Of a stretch of DNA of 64,000 nucleotides, positions 33,621 through 44,486 are shown piece after piece; the stretch's first letter is position 1, and each line of letters starts with the position of its first letter. The stretch lies in NCBI GenBank assembly GCA_002633025.1, contig NMRB01002995.1, positions 1-64,000 on the forward strand, in the 5' to 3' direction. The stretch comes from Notospermus geniculatus (Eukaryota; Nemertea; Pilidiophora; Heteronemertea; Lineidae). Both the position numbers and the translations under genes were made by a program. Below the pieces are notes generated by a model, which had not been told where the DNA came from, did not search any database, and was given only the letters and a program-made list of their open reading frames with translations.

Positions 33621-34073
33621 ACTACTCTCCATTCCAGTTCCGATTGGCGCGAGGTTTATCAACGATACATGTAGCTCCGCAACGGCTGGGCTGATTTTGA
33701 TGAAACATACGTCAATCGACTTGTCTTTCTTGGCGGTACAGCCATCATCACTGTCATTTTCCCGAAAAACGTGACAGAAAAAAGTTCTTTCACAAATCAC
33801 AGTTCGTTTTTACGGCCGAAATGGCGGCCATTTTGAAATGACGCAATGCATCGCGCACGTGTAAACTGCACTGAACAGCATAGCGAAATGAAATGGATTT
33901 TGAGAAAGGGATCCGTTATGCAGGCCTTACGCGAAAAATGAAGATACATGTAGCAGAAAGATACCGGCAAGAAAGACAAGTTAATTGATGTATGGTATGT
34001 TGAATTTGACCCAGCTGTTGCGGAGATATCGGCTGAAAACCTCGCGCCACTGGGATTTGGAATGAACTGTAGG
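33621..34073. mobile_element. TIR element, ACTACTCTCCATTCC family (copy 3)
   Basis: Same family as 3741-4456 and 8351-8796; its interior is close to that of 8351-8796 in inverted orientation. Confidence 0.85.
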
Positions 34074-34435
34074 TTATTTTCTCCCGTCAGTGGTTGTTGG
34101 CAGACCATCGGATCTGACGAAAACAAGGATAGCATTTTGGCCAGAAATGGTGGTAGCGGCGGAGGCGGCGCCAGTACCAGTACTCGATAAATCGCCGCAT
34201 CCGATTCCATCCGATGAATAGTCGTTTGGGTATCTGCGTTCGGGTTCGACACCAACGTCACACAATACTCGGCCACCGTAGTTTTGCCTATCGGTCTCCT
34301 CTTTCTCTCTCTAAATCAACATCCGTAAGAGAATATTTACATATGACATGTTCAGTGCCAAAAAATCGGGTAATCTTGAAAACACGGTGAGGACCGTGTA
34401 AGGATTCCGAGCAGCAGAATTTCAAGGAGTAGCAG

Positions 34436-34870
34436 AAATGAAATGGTCCACGGACCATGTACTCGGTATTTTTGAAGGTACCCCTCTAATACATGTTTAT
34501 GCAAGATATCAAGACACTCGGTGAAAAATGAAGAAAAGTGGCAGGTTCGTTACTTTTGTCGAACTTCGACCTCTGTGACCTTGAAAAGTAGTTCAAATCA
34601 AAAACCCGTTACATATGTTATGTATCCTAATTACATACACCTATGATAAAAATTTGGAGACGATCCAGTCATTAGTTCAGGAGTTATTGCAGTTTTTGTG
34701 TTTTTGGTTTTGGCCACCGAAACTTGGTGTCATAGGTCATCTGACCTAGGGGTATTATATATACTGAGTTTCAGATTAATAGCTCTAGCGGTTACGAAAT
34801 GTGCCCTGCTAACGGACGACGACGACGTTGGACACCGCAGGACGATAAAAGTTCACGGGTGAGCTAAAAA
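34436..34870. mobile_element. GGTCCACGGACC...AGCTCACC element (copy 3) in the 3' flank of gene 3
   Basis: Present between GGAGTAGCA and CAGGATCGAG in unit 1, whereas units 2 and 3 have only about 12 bp there, so it is an insertion after unit 1 separated. Starts AATGGTCCACGGACCATGT and ends CACGGGTGAGCTAAAA. Confidence 0.8.
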
Positions 34871-34950
34871 CGCTATAACAGGATCGAGTACAGAAACAAG
34901 TGTCTACATGCATTTCCGTCGCAGGATTTTGCGATGATGTAGACTCCTCG

Positions 34951-35916
34951 TTAAACCAGTCTGTAGGAACGTAAAACATTTTCTCTGTTTTGTCTGTCCC
35001 GAGTAATTGAAAGCATATAGTTTAACTCATTTTGCACAAGTTCTAAGGCGTGTGGGGGATTAATAAACCTGTGTAGCTTGGTAACCTGGTTGTTCCCGCT
35101 TTTTCGACGATGGAGACGAAAACTGACCAAGTAGGCCATCGTTACATGAACTTGAGCAACAAAAATAATTCGATCATTGACAACTTCATGCAATATTCGT
35201 CGGTTTATTACCATAGTCCAAAATGGCATACTCCCGAATGGATGAATTTGGTGACGGGTTTTGTAACAATCATTCTGCTTGTAGATATAGCTTGGATATA
35301 TTTTGTGCGAAATCACCACGAGGTCCATGCTTTTAAAGAGGACTCCATACCTAGATAATTTAACTGGGCGGGCTTGAATTGCTGCCACTCTCTCCCGTAT
35401 AAAAAAAGAATAAGTCTCATTTCCCTGAGTTGAGTTCACCCTTACTAACAACAAGTAGTGCCTGTAGCCCTGGCATAATATTCCAATTAAAAGTAGCATT
35501 TCATCTTCGTGACCCATGGGTTTATAACAAAACAGTAATGTTAAAGTGTAAAACTTATAGAGGCAAGGAGAACTTGTTACCGAGATTCGTGTTCTCTTTT
35601 TTGATATCAAATGTACTACTTGTATATTCTTACTGCGGCATGCATCAATGTATAAAAAATTCATCCCGCAAAGAGTAGATACATCGTTTTGGCTACGAAT
35701 GGTGAGGGTGGTTAGCTGTTTGATTCTGAACGCAGGGTACGTGCGAGAGTAATAGGAACATGCGTAAAACATCACTTTCTTTACAGCAGAAAGCTTGCTG
35801 CCCCTAGGTTTGGTATATATCAGGAATATATTTTCACTTGCAGCGCCAAGCATGAACCAGCGACTAGAAGAAAACTTGTAACTGCCTTCCAGGGCATATT
35901 CACCGATGTTATTCAT
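34951..35916 (-). CDS. Cluster gene 3, large beta-propeller-like exon
   Basis: 321 codons plus stop. The exon starts right after acceptor ATTACAG with ATG AAT AAC ATC GG, identical in position to genes 4 and 5, and joins the 37670-37975 exon in phase 0 for a protein of 423 residues. Compared by eye with gene 4, about two thirds of residues agree, and length differences are whole codons, indicating selection on the protein. Repeated units of 45-60 residues each hold hydrophobic strands (ENIFLIYTKP, VMFYACSYYS, LLIGILC, DLVVISHK, RIIFVAQV, AYLVSFRLH) as in six-bladed propellers. No catalytic motif is recognised. The stop is followed by a 3' flank shared with units 2 and 3. Confidence 0.75.
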   Translation of the reverse strand: MNNIGEYALEGSYKFSSSRWFMLGAASENIFLIYTKPRGSKLSAVKKVMFYACSYYSRTYPAFRIKQLTTLTIRSQNDVSTLCGMNFLYIDACRSKNIQVVHLISKKRTRISVTSSPCLYKFYTLTLLFCYKPMGHEDEMLLLIGILCQGYRHYLLLVRVNSTQGNETYSFFIRERVAAIQARPVKLSRYGVLFKSMDLVVISHKIYPSYIYKQNDCYKTRHQIHPFGSMPFWTMVINRRILHEVVNDRIIFVAQVHVTMAYLVSFRLHRRKSGNNQVTKLHRFINPPHALELVQNELNYMLSITRDRQNRENVLRSYRLV

Positions 35917-36818
35917 CTGTAATCAGGGGTGTATCTAGCTTTTATGGCCTGGGGGTGGGGTGGGGGGCAAAATTGATTGAGTCTGGAGGCATTTTTATGA
36001 GAGGAAAAGTTACTCTCTGTTGTAAACACCCTCCCTGTTACCCAAAGAAAGAAACATCCAGTGTCGAGTGCCCAGTTGCAAAGCAAGTCGCAAAGCAAAA
36101 TCAGGTTGAAAATTAATGGTGGATTCCTAGCAAGAGCTACAGACCTGGAAATGTGACCTACCCCCAGGTTTCATGACCTGAGCTACAAGATGGAATGAAA
36201 ATTTCCAGTCTCCGATACCTGGTTCATGGTGAAATTGATATATCAAAAGTTGAGATTTTGTCTGTACACTTTTGTTTCTGTTCCAGTTATGCAATACTTC
36301 TCAAGGTCAGAGGTCAAGGTCACAGCCAACCATCACAATCAACATGAGACAGAACCTGGTGATGGTGGAAGCCTAAAACCTTCATCTACACCTAGGTTGT
36401 CAAGGATGAGCTTTCAGATTACACAATGACCTTGAAGGTCAGGGGTGAAGGTCAAGGTCAAACAGTTCTAAAGTGCAAATGTACTCAGAATTTCAGTGGA
36501 AAACTAATTAGAAGCCTGCATTAACCATCCCCTAATGTTTAATCAAGGATCCCTGTTCCAGTTACGCAATACTTCTCAAGGTCAGAGGTCAAGGTCACAG
36601 ATAACTAGCTCTAGAGTAGTAAACCTCTCATCGGAAACCATTGACATCGCTCCGATGTTCTCCTCTTGTTCTAACTGTGTGGACAACTTTGCAAATGGTC
36701 GCTAGCAGTTGCACAACTCAGTCGCCGGCGACTGAACATGTGGAATCGCCCGCGACGCACTCCGGGCGTTATTCATTTCTCCGCATGATTTAATAGGCAG
36801 TAAGTCATGATAATCATC

Positions 36819-36945
36819 AGGACCCATATTCATAAAACCTTGCTAGGCTTAGTTGCCTGCTAAAGTGCCTAGTTTGCACAGGCCAATGTACACAACTAAC
36901 ATCCAACTAAGCTAGCAAGGTTTTATGAATATGGGCCCAGGTTTT
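36819..36945. mobile_element. CATATTCATAAAACCTTGC palindrome
   Basis: Hairpin of about 126 bp with GGACCCATATTCATAAAACC and complement. Its inverted twin lies at 37322-37444 and a fragment at 31230-31290. Confidence 0.85.
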
Positions 36946-37321
36946 GGCGAATTTCTAACGCTGCTCTACGTGTTTTGCACTAATTACCCCTGGCCATACG
37001 CCAAAGCCGACCGAATCGAAACTCCGGTAGCACTAAAATGGCCTAACAGAGAAACTCGGTAATGGTAAAAGGCATTGCATATAGTCTAGGAGCTAACAAA
37101 GATTTAATGCACATGTCAAGTACAAAAACTTTTTTGGGTTTGGGGGTTAGTTTCTATCCCACTGACCACAAAAAACCATTAATTCTTAAGTTCCGCAAAT
37201 GGTGCGTTTAGAAGATAGAGCCGTTTGAATTTTGGGTACTGACTTTATCATTGGAGCAAAATCAGAGCATTAATGTACATGGGCTTGGAATCTGATGTAC
37301 AGCTAACTTTTAAATGGGTGG

Positions 37322-37444
37322 CTGGGCCCATATTCATAAAACCTTGCTAGCTTAGTTGGCTGTTAGTTGTGTACATTGGCCTGTGCAAACTAGGCACTTT
37401 AGCAGGCAACTAAGCCTAGCAAGGTTTTATGAATGTGGGTCCTG
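37322..37444. mobile_element. CATATTCATAAAACCTTGC palindrome, inverted twin
   Basis: Nearly the reverse complement of 36819-36945, including TTAGCAGGCAACTAAGCCTA. The two could pair across about 380 bp of the gene 3 intron. Confidence 0.85.
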
Positions 37445-37669
37445 ATGATTATCCGTTCAGTCCAAAATGTAAAGTCACCTGAAGAAGAGGGTTCGATGTG
37501 AACCGAAATCGATCGTGAAGTGTAAATAAAGTGTTTTCATCAAGAAGATGCTGACTCTGTTTATTGCATACATATGGATGTTTAAGTAACTAGGTTAAAC
37601 AACCAATTCTAACTTAATTCTTGGAATGAAGCAAACATATTCAATAACAGGCATATGAAGATATCTTAC

Positions 37670-37975
37670 CACCAACATCATTATCTTCCCCCCTTCTTCC
37701 GAAACCTTCACCATTTTTAAAGTCGGACTTTCACGAGTAAAACTTCGAATGCATTCTAGACACTTTCGTGTATTCTGTAAATACAGGAACACATGAGCCC
37801 TGGGTAAACGGAGGGGACATTCAAGCAAAGACCTCGTTTTGTACAAAATTTTGAATGTCCTGAGTTCATAGCTTTCGTAAATGTACCCCGCATTGCTGTA
37901 TTTCCGTGGAAAACCTAGTTTAATTCCGCTCAGTGTAAGTATTATAAGGGAATAGAAACAATGACATGTGTGCAT
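37670..37975 (-). CDS. Cluster gene 3, first exon (PAN-like)
   Basis: 102 codons from ATG (37973-37975) to donor GTG|GTAAGATAT, phase 0. An in-frame TGA 18 nt upstream in all three units supports this start. The first 25 residues are hydrophobic (FYSLIILTLSGIKLGF) and could be a signal peptide. The rest follows the course of the gene 2 PAN exon (KTRSLLECPLRLPRAHVFLY) but most PAN cysteines are missing, so the fold is degenerate or changed. The last 20 residues before the donor, ending KIMMLV, are nearly identical in genes 3-5. Confidence 0.65.
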
Positions 37976-39702
37976 TTTGCGTTTATGCTGTCACTGTTTA
38001 ATGATCTATATTTAAAGCTATGAACTGACGAAGAGGGACATGTAGCAGTTCATCTCCGGTCTCCGAATGGCATCCATTTTGATTTAGCTTTCTCGACGAT
38101 TATTTCCACAGCGTGTCAGATAATGCATCAAATGCATGGTATATACTCTAGATTCGTTCTTCTAAGGTCACTTCAGATATTCATGCTGTAGCTTGCCTAG
38201 CCCACAATATAGTCCATACAAAGAATTTATTAATTCTATTCAACATAACTGACCAATGAGTGAGTCTTGCGTTACAGCTCTTTATTTTGCCATGCATATT
38301 TAATAGGGTAGGCGGTCACATGGGTGTTCAGTAAAGTTACCTTAGAAGAACGAATCTAGAGTATGTTGACCATACTACATGTAGGGTGAACAAGGGAGTA
38401 GCTGGCTACCACACAGTGCTTAGCCACCAACTGATACACCATTCTTTGCAGTGGAGTGCTGCTGACGAACAAAACTGTCTGTCAATAGTTGGCCGACGAT
38501 TGCATGGCGCTGGTTCACCATACCTTGAAGAGGCTGTAATAATCGCCTTACGCAGTGTAATTGAAAAAGTCTCCTTAAAAACTTGGATATTGTATAATCT
38601 TTGTAACAAGGTGAGACTGCCTGTTTAAAGCGAATGGGTCGCGGGGTTTGTTGTGGCACCATGACAGTTGGTCATCGATATCAAGCACCATTTTGAGAAA
38701 AAGGCAAACGAAGGATTTTAGTTTAATGGGCAATGCATTAGACAGCCAAACTTTGGAGGCGCATTCTGCAAAATCTGCCGCTTCAAAACCAATGGGAATA
38801 GTACAAAATGTACATCTTGACCTACTGAATTTGAAAACGTCATTAACCCATTTTAACAAATTTTTAATGGAACTTCGTCCCCAGTGTTTACATTCGCATA
38901 TTTGCACAGGTGTTGCATATGGCTGGAGCACGGCTTTGCCTGGAGGCTAGATTCACTCTCTATGGAAGGAACCACCAATGTCAGAAGTTATGCAACAACA
39001 CCTCGCTTGATGAAAGACTTGATCGTCGAGGATTCAGTCTGACCACTGATTTCGGTAAATTTCCAAAACGTGTCCCGTTTCCCAGGTGACGCCAAGACAC
39101 CCTTTATAAATTTTCTATATTTGTGAAAAACAAATCTTACAATTCGTAACTATCGGCATTACCGATTGAAAATCTTAAGCCCCCGAACGGAAATCAAGTT
39201 GCTATAGTCTGGCAACATCTAACTTTGACCCAATGGAATGCGGAAGATAGGAAATTGAGAGTTAGATTTTCTACGGACCTTTAATCACGCGCGGCTCTTG
39301 AATAACCGTGGACAGCGCGAACAATCGGTTAACGACCACAAATGGTCAAAAGGCATGATTAAAAAAGGCAAAGCTCTGCCACATTACAAGACTTCCGCAT
39401 TCCTTTGGATCGAAGTTGGATGTGGCCAGACATTACCAGGCATGAAGTTGATAACTGTCCGACACCAAAAGAATTTCACCATTCTTTTGTCCACTGGTGA
39501 CAGGCTGTTTCTTGAAACTCTACAATATTCATGTCAGATATAGGTATCATGTAACTCTAAATTATGACAGTGAAAACTAATTGATCTATTAACCCTTTAA
39601 AGTCTGCCAATACAAAGAAGTTTTGATGTCGCAAGGAACGATAGATTTTGCTGGTAAGCTCAATATTTTTTGATACCCTCTTCCAAATAAGTGTACACTA
39701 GT
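37976..39702. other. 5' flank of cluster gene 3
   Basis: Homologous in part to 47200-48060 and 58467-60600 (CTTTCTCGACGATTATTTCC, GTGTCAGATAATGCAT, CAGTGGAGTGCTGCTG, ATGGTGA.GCCAAGACACC). The pre-insertion site of the TTAA element is at 38012-38015. An imperfect inverted pair (ATACTCTAGATTCGTTCTTC near 38144 and its complement near 38343) marks a possible MITE. ORFs here differ in frame between units and are not called. Confidence 0.55.
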
Positions 39703-40983
39703 GGGTGAGGTCAAGTCTCAGGGTTTACTCAAAGTTAACCCTGAATATTTACCCCAGGGTTACTCAAACTTTACCCTAACCCCAAGACTTGACTTCATGA
39801 CGTGAGTAAAGTTTACTTCGAGTAAACTCTGAGTAAACACCTAATTTGCATAATACTTTACTTTATCTTTACCCCCAGGGTAAAGTTAACTTCAAGTTAA
39901 TTTCAGCATGCTGGAAATTTACCCCAGAAACAAGTTCAAAATGCATTAGGGTAAACTTATACTCCTAGGAGTTAACTCAAGTAAGAGGTCAAGTCTTGGG
40001 GTTTAGCATGTTTAGTCACAGACGGCAGACATGTTGTTCTTGGCTTTGGCTCAAGTGATGGTCCAGCAAGGAGAAGAAACCTACGTACACATAGGCCAGC
40101 TTTTAGCAAAGAGCTGAAGGTTAAGTGATGACGAATTCATTGAATAGGATTTCAGACGAATTCATAGCTTAGAGAGAGAGTGAGGTCAAGTCTCAGGGTA
40201 AGACGATTAACTCAGAGTAAATGTAAAGTAAGGGTTAACTCAGAGTTAATTTGAAGGTGGGTAATCTGTCATGAAATAAACTCAGAGTAAACTCCGCAGT
40301 AACCTCAGGGTTAGTCTCGAGTAATCCAATGATAACTTCAGCTCAGTGTTACTTTTCTTAACAATGACAAAAGAACTACTGATAACTGAAACAACTGGAC
40401 CTTGCAAGCTGCATGTAGGCCTAGCCAACCTGTCTGTGGTAGCCACCAGATGCCAAGTAAATCAAAAATGTTCGCATTCATTTTTAACATCTCTGAATTA
40501 GTCTTTCTCTCTCACCTCTAAGCTCTGAATTCGTCTGAAATCCTATTCAATGAATTCGTCATCACTTTAACCTTCAGCTCTTCGCTAGCTGGCCTATGTA
40601 CGTAGGTTTCTTCTCCTTGCTGGACCATCACTTGAGCCAAAGCCAAGAACAACATGTCTGCCGTCTGTGACTAAACATGCTAAACCCCAAGACTTGACCT
40701 CTTACTTGAGTTAACTCCTAGGAGTATAAGTTTACCCTAATGCATTTTGAACTTGTTTCTGGGGTAAATTTCCAGCATGCTGAAATTAACTTGAAGTTAA
40801 CTTTACCCTGGGGGTAAAGATAAAGTAAAGTATTATGCAAATTAGGTGTTTACTCAGAGTTTACTCGAAGTAAACTTTACTCACGTCATGAAGTCAAGTC
40901 TTGGGGTTAGGGTAAAGTTTGAGTAACCCTGGGGTAAATATTCAGGGTTAACTTTGAGTAAACCCTGAGACTTGACCTCACCC
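39703..40983. mobile_element. 1.28-kb foldback element with arms of about 475 bp
   Basis: Left arm 39703-40176 and right arm 40507-40983 are almost perfect inverted repeats, ending GGGTGAGGTCAAGTCTCAGG and complement. Both arms are packed with GAGTAAAC, AGTTAAC and TTTACCC words. The 330-bp centre begins with a second copy of the terminal word (GTGAGGTCAAGTCTCAGGGT at about 40179). There is no coding frame. Present in unit 1 only. Confidence 0.9.
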
Positions 40984-41026
40984 ATTGTACATCCTAGATG
41001 GAGAAACTAATAGCTAAAGGTCTATA

Positions 41027-41443
41027 TTATTGATTACTATATTTGATTTTTGGAAAATCAACGGCACGAATCTTTGTGGTCATTTTAAAGTCGAATTTTG
41101 CCCCATTTTCTTGGGTGACCAATTTTGGAACACACCCTAAAGTGCTCCCGATGTAGCACCCACATCCGGACGACTCCAAACGAATGCACGTAAGTAATTC
41201 CTCAATGTAGATACAGGACAGAACAGGCGATAACACACCGCCTTGTTTGATACCGTTGTTTACTTCGAATGTTCTGTTTCGAGGCCCATTCCAATCTACG
41301 TCGACCTGTTGATTCGTGTATAATATGACAAGGAACCTGGCGATAATTGAACAACAACCTTTTTCAAGCCTCATCAGGCAAGTCTTCATGAATTTTGCAT
41401 ACGACCAGTGAATAAAGTTCTCACTAGGTATACATTGAACCAA
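41027..41443 (-). pseudogene. LINE reverse transcriptase fragment (unit 1)
   Basis: 138 open codons containing the RT motif NNGIKQGGVLSPVL followed by IYIEELL and SSGCGCYIGS, typical of non-LTR retrotransposon reverse transcriptase just before the catalytic YADD block, which is absent. Homologous fragments are in unit 2 (48097-48362 plus 51330-51470) and unit 3 (60623-60940). Dead, carried along by the segmental duplication. Confidence 0.8.
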
Positions 41444-41563
41444 TGGACCGCAGGGGACTGTCTGCTACAATCAGACTCCAGCTTCACGACTTACATATAG
41501 ATCCGAAACAGAATATACCTATGGTCAAAAATCGATAAAGATCAATCGAATGTTAGTTGCAAT

Positions 41564-41936
41564 GAGGATGGCGTAATTTTTTTATCCCGACAGGTCGGCG
41601 CTGCGAGCGATGTGACCTGAGCGACGTCATTGACGTCATTTTAGGTGTTGACGTTGCGTCATGAGAAAATGACCTGTATATTTTTCTACAGAAATAATGA
41701 CACAATAACGTTGCTATTATCGCCAGCGTATCTCTTATCTTAAAAAAAAAACGTACATGTAGTGAGATTAAAAGAAAATTTCATCTGCTACACGATGATA
41801 TAAGCTTTACTGTCGGGTGACCAACACAAACGGGTTATTTTCATGCCAGAAATAAATGGAAACAACGTTAGAAAAACGACATTTTGGTCACAACGCTCGC
41901 AGCGACGCCGTGTGGTGCTAGTACTGCGCCGTCCTC
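41564..41936. mobile_element. 373-bp insertion, GAGGATGGCG termini
   Basis: Starts GAGGATGGCGTAAT and ends GCGCCGTCCTC. Unit 2 at 51605-51625 has the empty site GTTGCAATTGATTGACC, so the exact ends are known, with AT on both sides. The interior has ACGTCATTGACGTCATT and GCTCGCAGCG inverted words. Non-autonomous. Confidence 0.85.
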
Positions 41937-42137
41937 ATTGATTGACCACCCGAAAGCATCGATTGGCTTCATTAGTTAGGCTATTCTCAGAAGAGTGCTT
42001 TTTTTAAAGATCAGCACGGTTGGTGGAAACTCACCTCTTCAAATATGATTGTATAATTTACTCCAAAACCAAAAAATAGTCCTACATGTAGCAGATTAGA
42101 ACATTCTATGTGGCACTGTACAAGAGAGATTTGCCAA

Positions 42138-42604
42138 AGTCAGTTTTTTAACTCTTTGACGCCCGGCCATTATTGGAAAAAAACTGTCTTTTTGCAGGGG
42201 GGCCGACATAGGTCTAGTAATTTTGCTGTTTCTCTTTAACAGTACACGATTTCGAAGCAGCCTTTTAACGGCACATGGACAAGACCGCGCACGTTATATA
42301 GGCCGTCAATGAAGCCCCTGCGACGTGCCGTTCACGCTCAGCGGCGGTCTGAACAGACGAGCACTCCCATTCGACAGGGCAAGTTTTAAGCACACAGACG
42401 TACAAATACACGTGTAATTTCCTCAAACGTTTCTCGGTGATGTGGCCTGCCAACTGGTCATGTAGGCCTATAGTATGGCAAAAGACCTTTCCAACAACGT
42501 CAGTCCCGGTCACACAGCCAATTCGAAAATATTTTTGCTCCATTTTTGAAAAAAAATATCGCTAAAGTCGCGGTTACGTGAATGAATTCTTAGCCAATGG
42601 ACGG
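42138..42604. other. Inter-unit spacer, nothing recognised
   Basis: No exon or repeat I can support apart from an AAAAAATAT-rich patch at 42545-42560. Confidence 0.45.
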
Positions 42605-42772
42605 CCGCCCTAAAGTCGGCCATACACAATCAATATTATTGCACAATATGGGGCCCAAAATAGGTGCATGTGCTTCTGGCATGATGTGTGGAAGAAAGAA
42701 TGGCAATAATATCGCCCATTTTGGTCCTCATATTGTGCAATAATATTGAACCTGTATGGGCGGCTTAAGGCT
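42605..42772. mobile_element. Foldback CGGCCATACA...ATATTATTGC
   Basis: Inverted arms contain TCAATATTATTGCACAATAT and complement; 168 bp. It adds much of the spurious 182-codon ORF at 42610-43158. Confidence 0.8.
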
Positions 42773-42902
42773 AAGAATCCATTCACGCGATTTTCAACCA
42801 CAAACGCTCGAAAGCAATGTTTGTTTCCGCGGCGTTGGTCACGGACAAAGGATGTCGCATCGCATCGCTCGAAAACCGCGTGGCATGGATTCTTAGCTTT
42901 CA
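42770..42902. mobile_element. Foldback CTAAGAATCCATTCACGCG
   Basis: Left CTAAGAATCCATTCACGCGA and right CGCGTGGCATGGATTCTTAG are inverted; 133 bp. Adjacent to the preceding element. A further half end (GAATTCTTAGCC) lies at 42583. Confidence 0.75.
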
Positions 42903-43481
42903 GGTTCATTTTGTCTCCTCCTCGGCTGTCGGTAGACCCTCGGATGTCACAATGGAAAACGAGGAAGCAGGGATAGCAATTTGGCCAGAAATGGAGGGAA
43001 TGGCGGCGGCGGTGCCAGCGGTAGCACTTGATAAACTGCCACAACCGATTCCATCTCGCTCTCTTGGCTTGTCTACAGTGATCAGCAGAATTAAATATTG
43101 TTTCTGCCTTCAATGCCGACGTAAATGAAACCCGTAAATGAACGTTAATGGACTCCATTGACGTTCACTGAACGATTTGAGCAGTCGTTTGAGTATCTGC
43201 CTTCGAGTTCGACACCAACGTCCAGAACACTCGGCCACCGTAGTTTTGCCTATCGGTCTCCTCTTCGATCGGTAGATCTTCCCAATGTTCTCTCTAAATC
43301 AATATTCGTAAGAGAATGACATGTTCAGCGCCAAAATATCTGGTAATCTTGAAAACACGTGTAAGGATTCCGAGGAGCAGAATTTCACGGAGTAGCACAA
43401 AACAACGCACCGACAGGATCGAGTATGGAAACAAGTGTCTCTTTCCGTCGCAGAATTTCTCGATGATTCTACTCATCGTTG

Positions 43482-44486
43482 TTATGTAACCAGTCTGTGG
43501 GCATGTAATACATTTTGTTTTTTCTGACGGTCCCAAGTGATTGAAAGCATATAGTTTATCTCATTTTGCACAAGTTCAAAGTCGTTCGGGGGCTTATTAA
43601 ATTTGTGTAGCTTGGTAACCTGGTTGTTCTCGCTTTTTCGACGAGGGAGACGAAAACCGAGCAAGTAGTACTTCTTTTTGTTATCAACAGCAACAAAGAG
43701 AATTCGATCATTGACAACTTCATGCAGTATTCGTCGGCTTCTTATATATTTCCAATATGGCATGCCAGCGAAAGGATGAATTTTGTGAGGGGTTTTGTAA
43801 GAATCATTCCGCTTGTAGATAAAGCTTGGATACCTACGCCCTTTTCTCCGACTTTTACTCAACGTAACCATCACGAGGTCCATTTTTTTAAAGAGAATTC
43901 CATACATATAATAAGACATATATGTGCGTAGTTGAATAGTTGCTACTCTCTCCCTTATAAACGAAGAAGAGGTCTCATTTCCGTGAGCTGAGTGCGATGT
44001 TACTAACATCAAGTAGTCCCAACCTGATTTGGCGCAGATTACCCCAATTATAAGTAGCATTTCGTCTTGGCAACCCATGGTCTTATAACCTAACTGCAAT
44101 TGCAAAATATATTCCCTAGAGGGACAAGAAGTACCGGTAGTTGTTATCGGGATAGTTGTTCTCTTTTTTGATATCAAATGTATTACTTGTATGTACTTAC
44201 GCCTAAAGGACTCAGCGTACACCAAATTCATCCCGCACACAGCAGGCATATCGTTTCCGAAACGAAACCCGGTAAGGGTGGTTAGGTGTTTGATTCTGAA
44301 CGCAGGGTACGTGTGAGAGTAATAGGAACATGCGTAAAACATCAGTTTCTTCATAGAAGAGCGAGCGGTGCCCCAAGGTTGGGTATATACCAGGAATATA
44401 TTTTCACTTGCAGCGCCAACTATGAGCTTGCGACGAGAAGAAAACTTGTAATTGCCTTCCAGGACATATTCGCCGATGTTATTCAT
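43482..44486 (-). CDS. Cluster gene 4, large beta-propeller-like exon
   Basis: 334 codons plus stop, starting ATG AAT AAC after acceptor ATCATTTCAG (the eleven residues that can be read further upstream are intron). Joined in phase 0 to 46229-46531 it gives 435 residues. It differs from gene 5 at about a dozen residues, with no frameshift. Blade-like repeats: NIFLVYTQP, LMFYACSYYS, MNLVYAES, MLLIIGVIC, DLVMVTLSK, RILFVAVDN, YYLLGFRLP, YMLSITWD. It is very basic with short KK/RR patches (SKSRRKGRRYP). No membrane segment is obvious, and function is unknown. Confidence 0.75.
   Translation of the reverse strand: MNNIGEYVLEGNYKFSSRRKLIVGAASENIFLVYTQPWGTARSSMKKLMFYACSYYSHTYPAFRIKHLTTLTGFRFGNDMPAVCGMNLVYAESFRRKYIQVIHLISKKRTTIPITTTGTSCPSREYILQLQLGYKTMGCQDEMLLIIGVICAKSGWDYLMLVTSHSAHGNETSSSFIRERVATIQLRTYMSYYMYGILFKKMDLVMVTLSKSRRKGRRYPSFIYKRNDSYKTPHKIHPFAGMPYWKYIRSRRILHEVVNDRILFVAVDNKKKYYLLGFRLPRRKSENNQVTKLHKFNKPPNDFELVQNEINYMLSITWDRQKKQNVLHAHRLVT

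Larger units (their letters stand above)
35917..37669. other. Intron of cluster gene 3, repeat-filled
   Basis: Holds two copies of TTCCAGTTA.GCAATACTTC (about 36280 and 36555) with AAGGTCAGAGGTCAAGGTCA, two CATATTCATAAAACCTTGC palindromes (36819-36945 and 37322-37444, in opposite orientation), and a part of the GACCGAATCGAAACTCCG hairpin at 36998-37085. Confidence 0.6.
34080..42137. repeat. Tandem segmental duplication, unit 1 (oldest)
   Basis: Homologous to 42900-51860 and 53500-61510. Shared markers from left to right: 3' flank of the gene (CTCGGCCACCGTAGTTTTGC), large exon, PAN-like exon, GTGTCAGATAATGCATCA segment, LINE fragment, and CCTACATGTAGCAGATTAGA. Sequence similarity is clearly lower than between units 2 and 3. 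Unit-specific insertions: 34436-34870, 39703-40983 and 41564-41936. Confidence 0.85.

Noticed and set aside
42610-43158. 182-codon minus-strand ORF
   Set aside because: It runs through two adjacent foldback elements (42605-42772 and 42770-42902) and into the 3' flank of gene 4; unit 3 does not keep the frame, and no motif is present.
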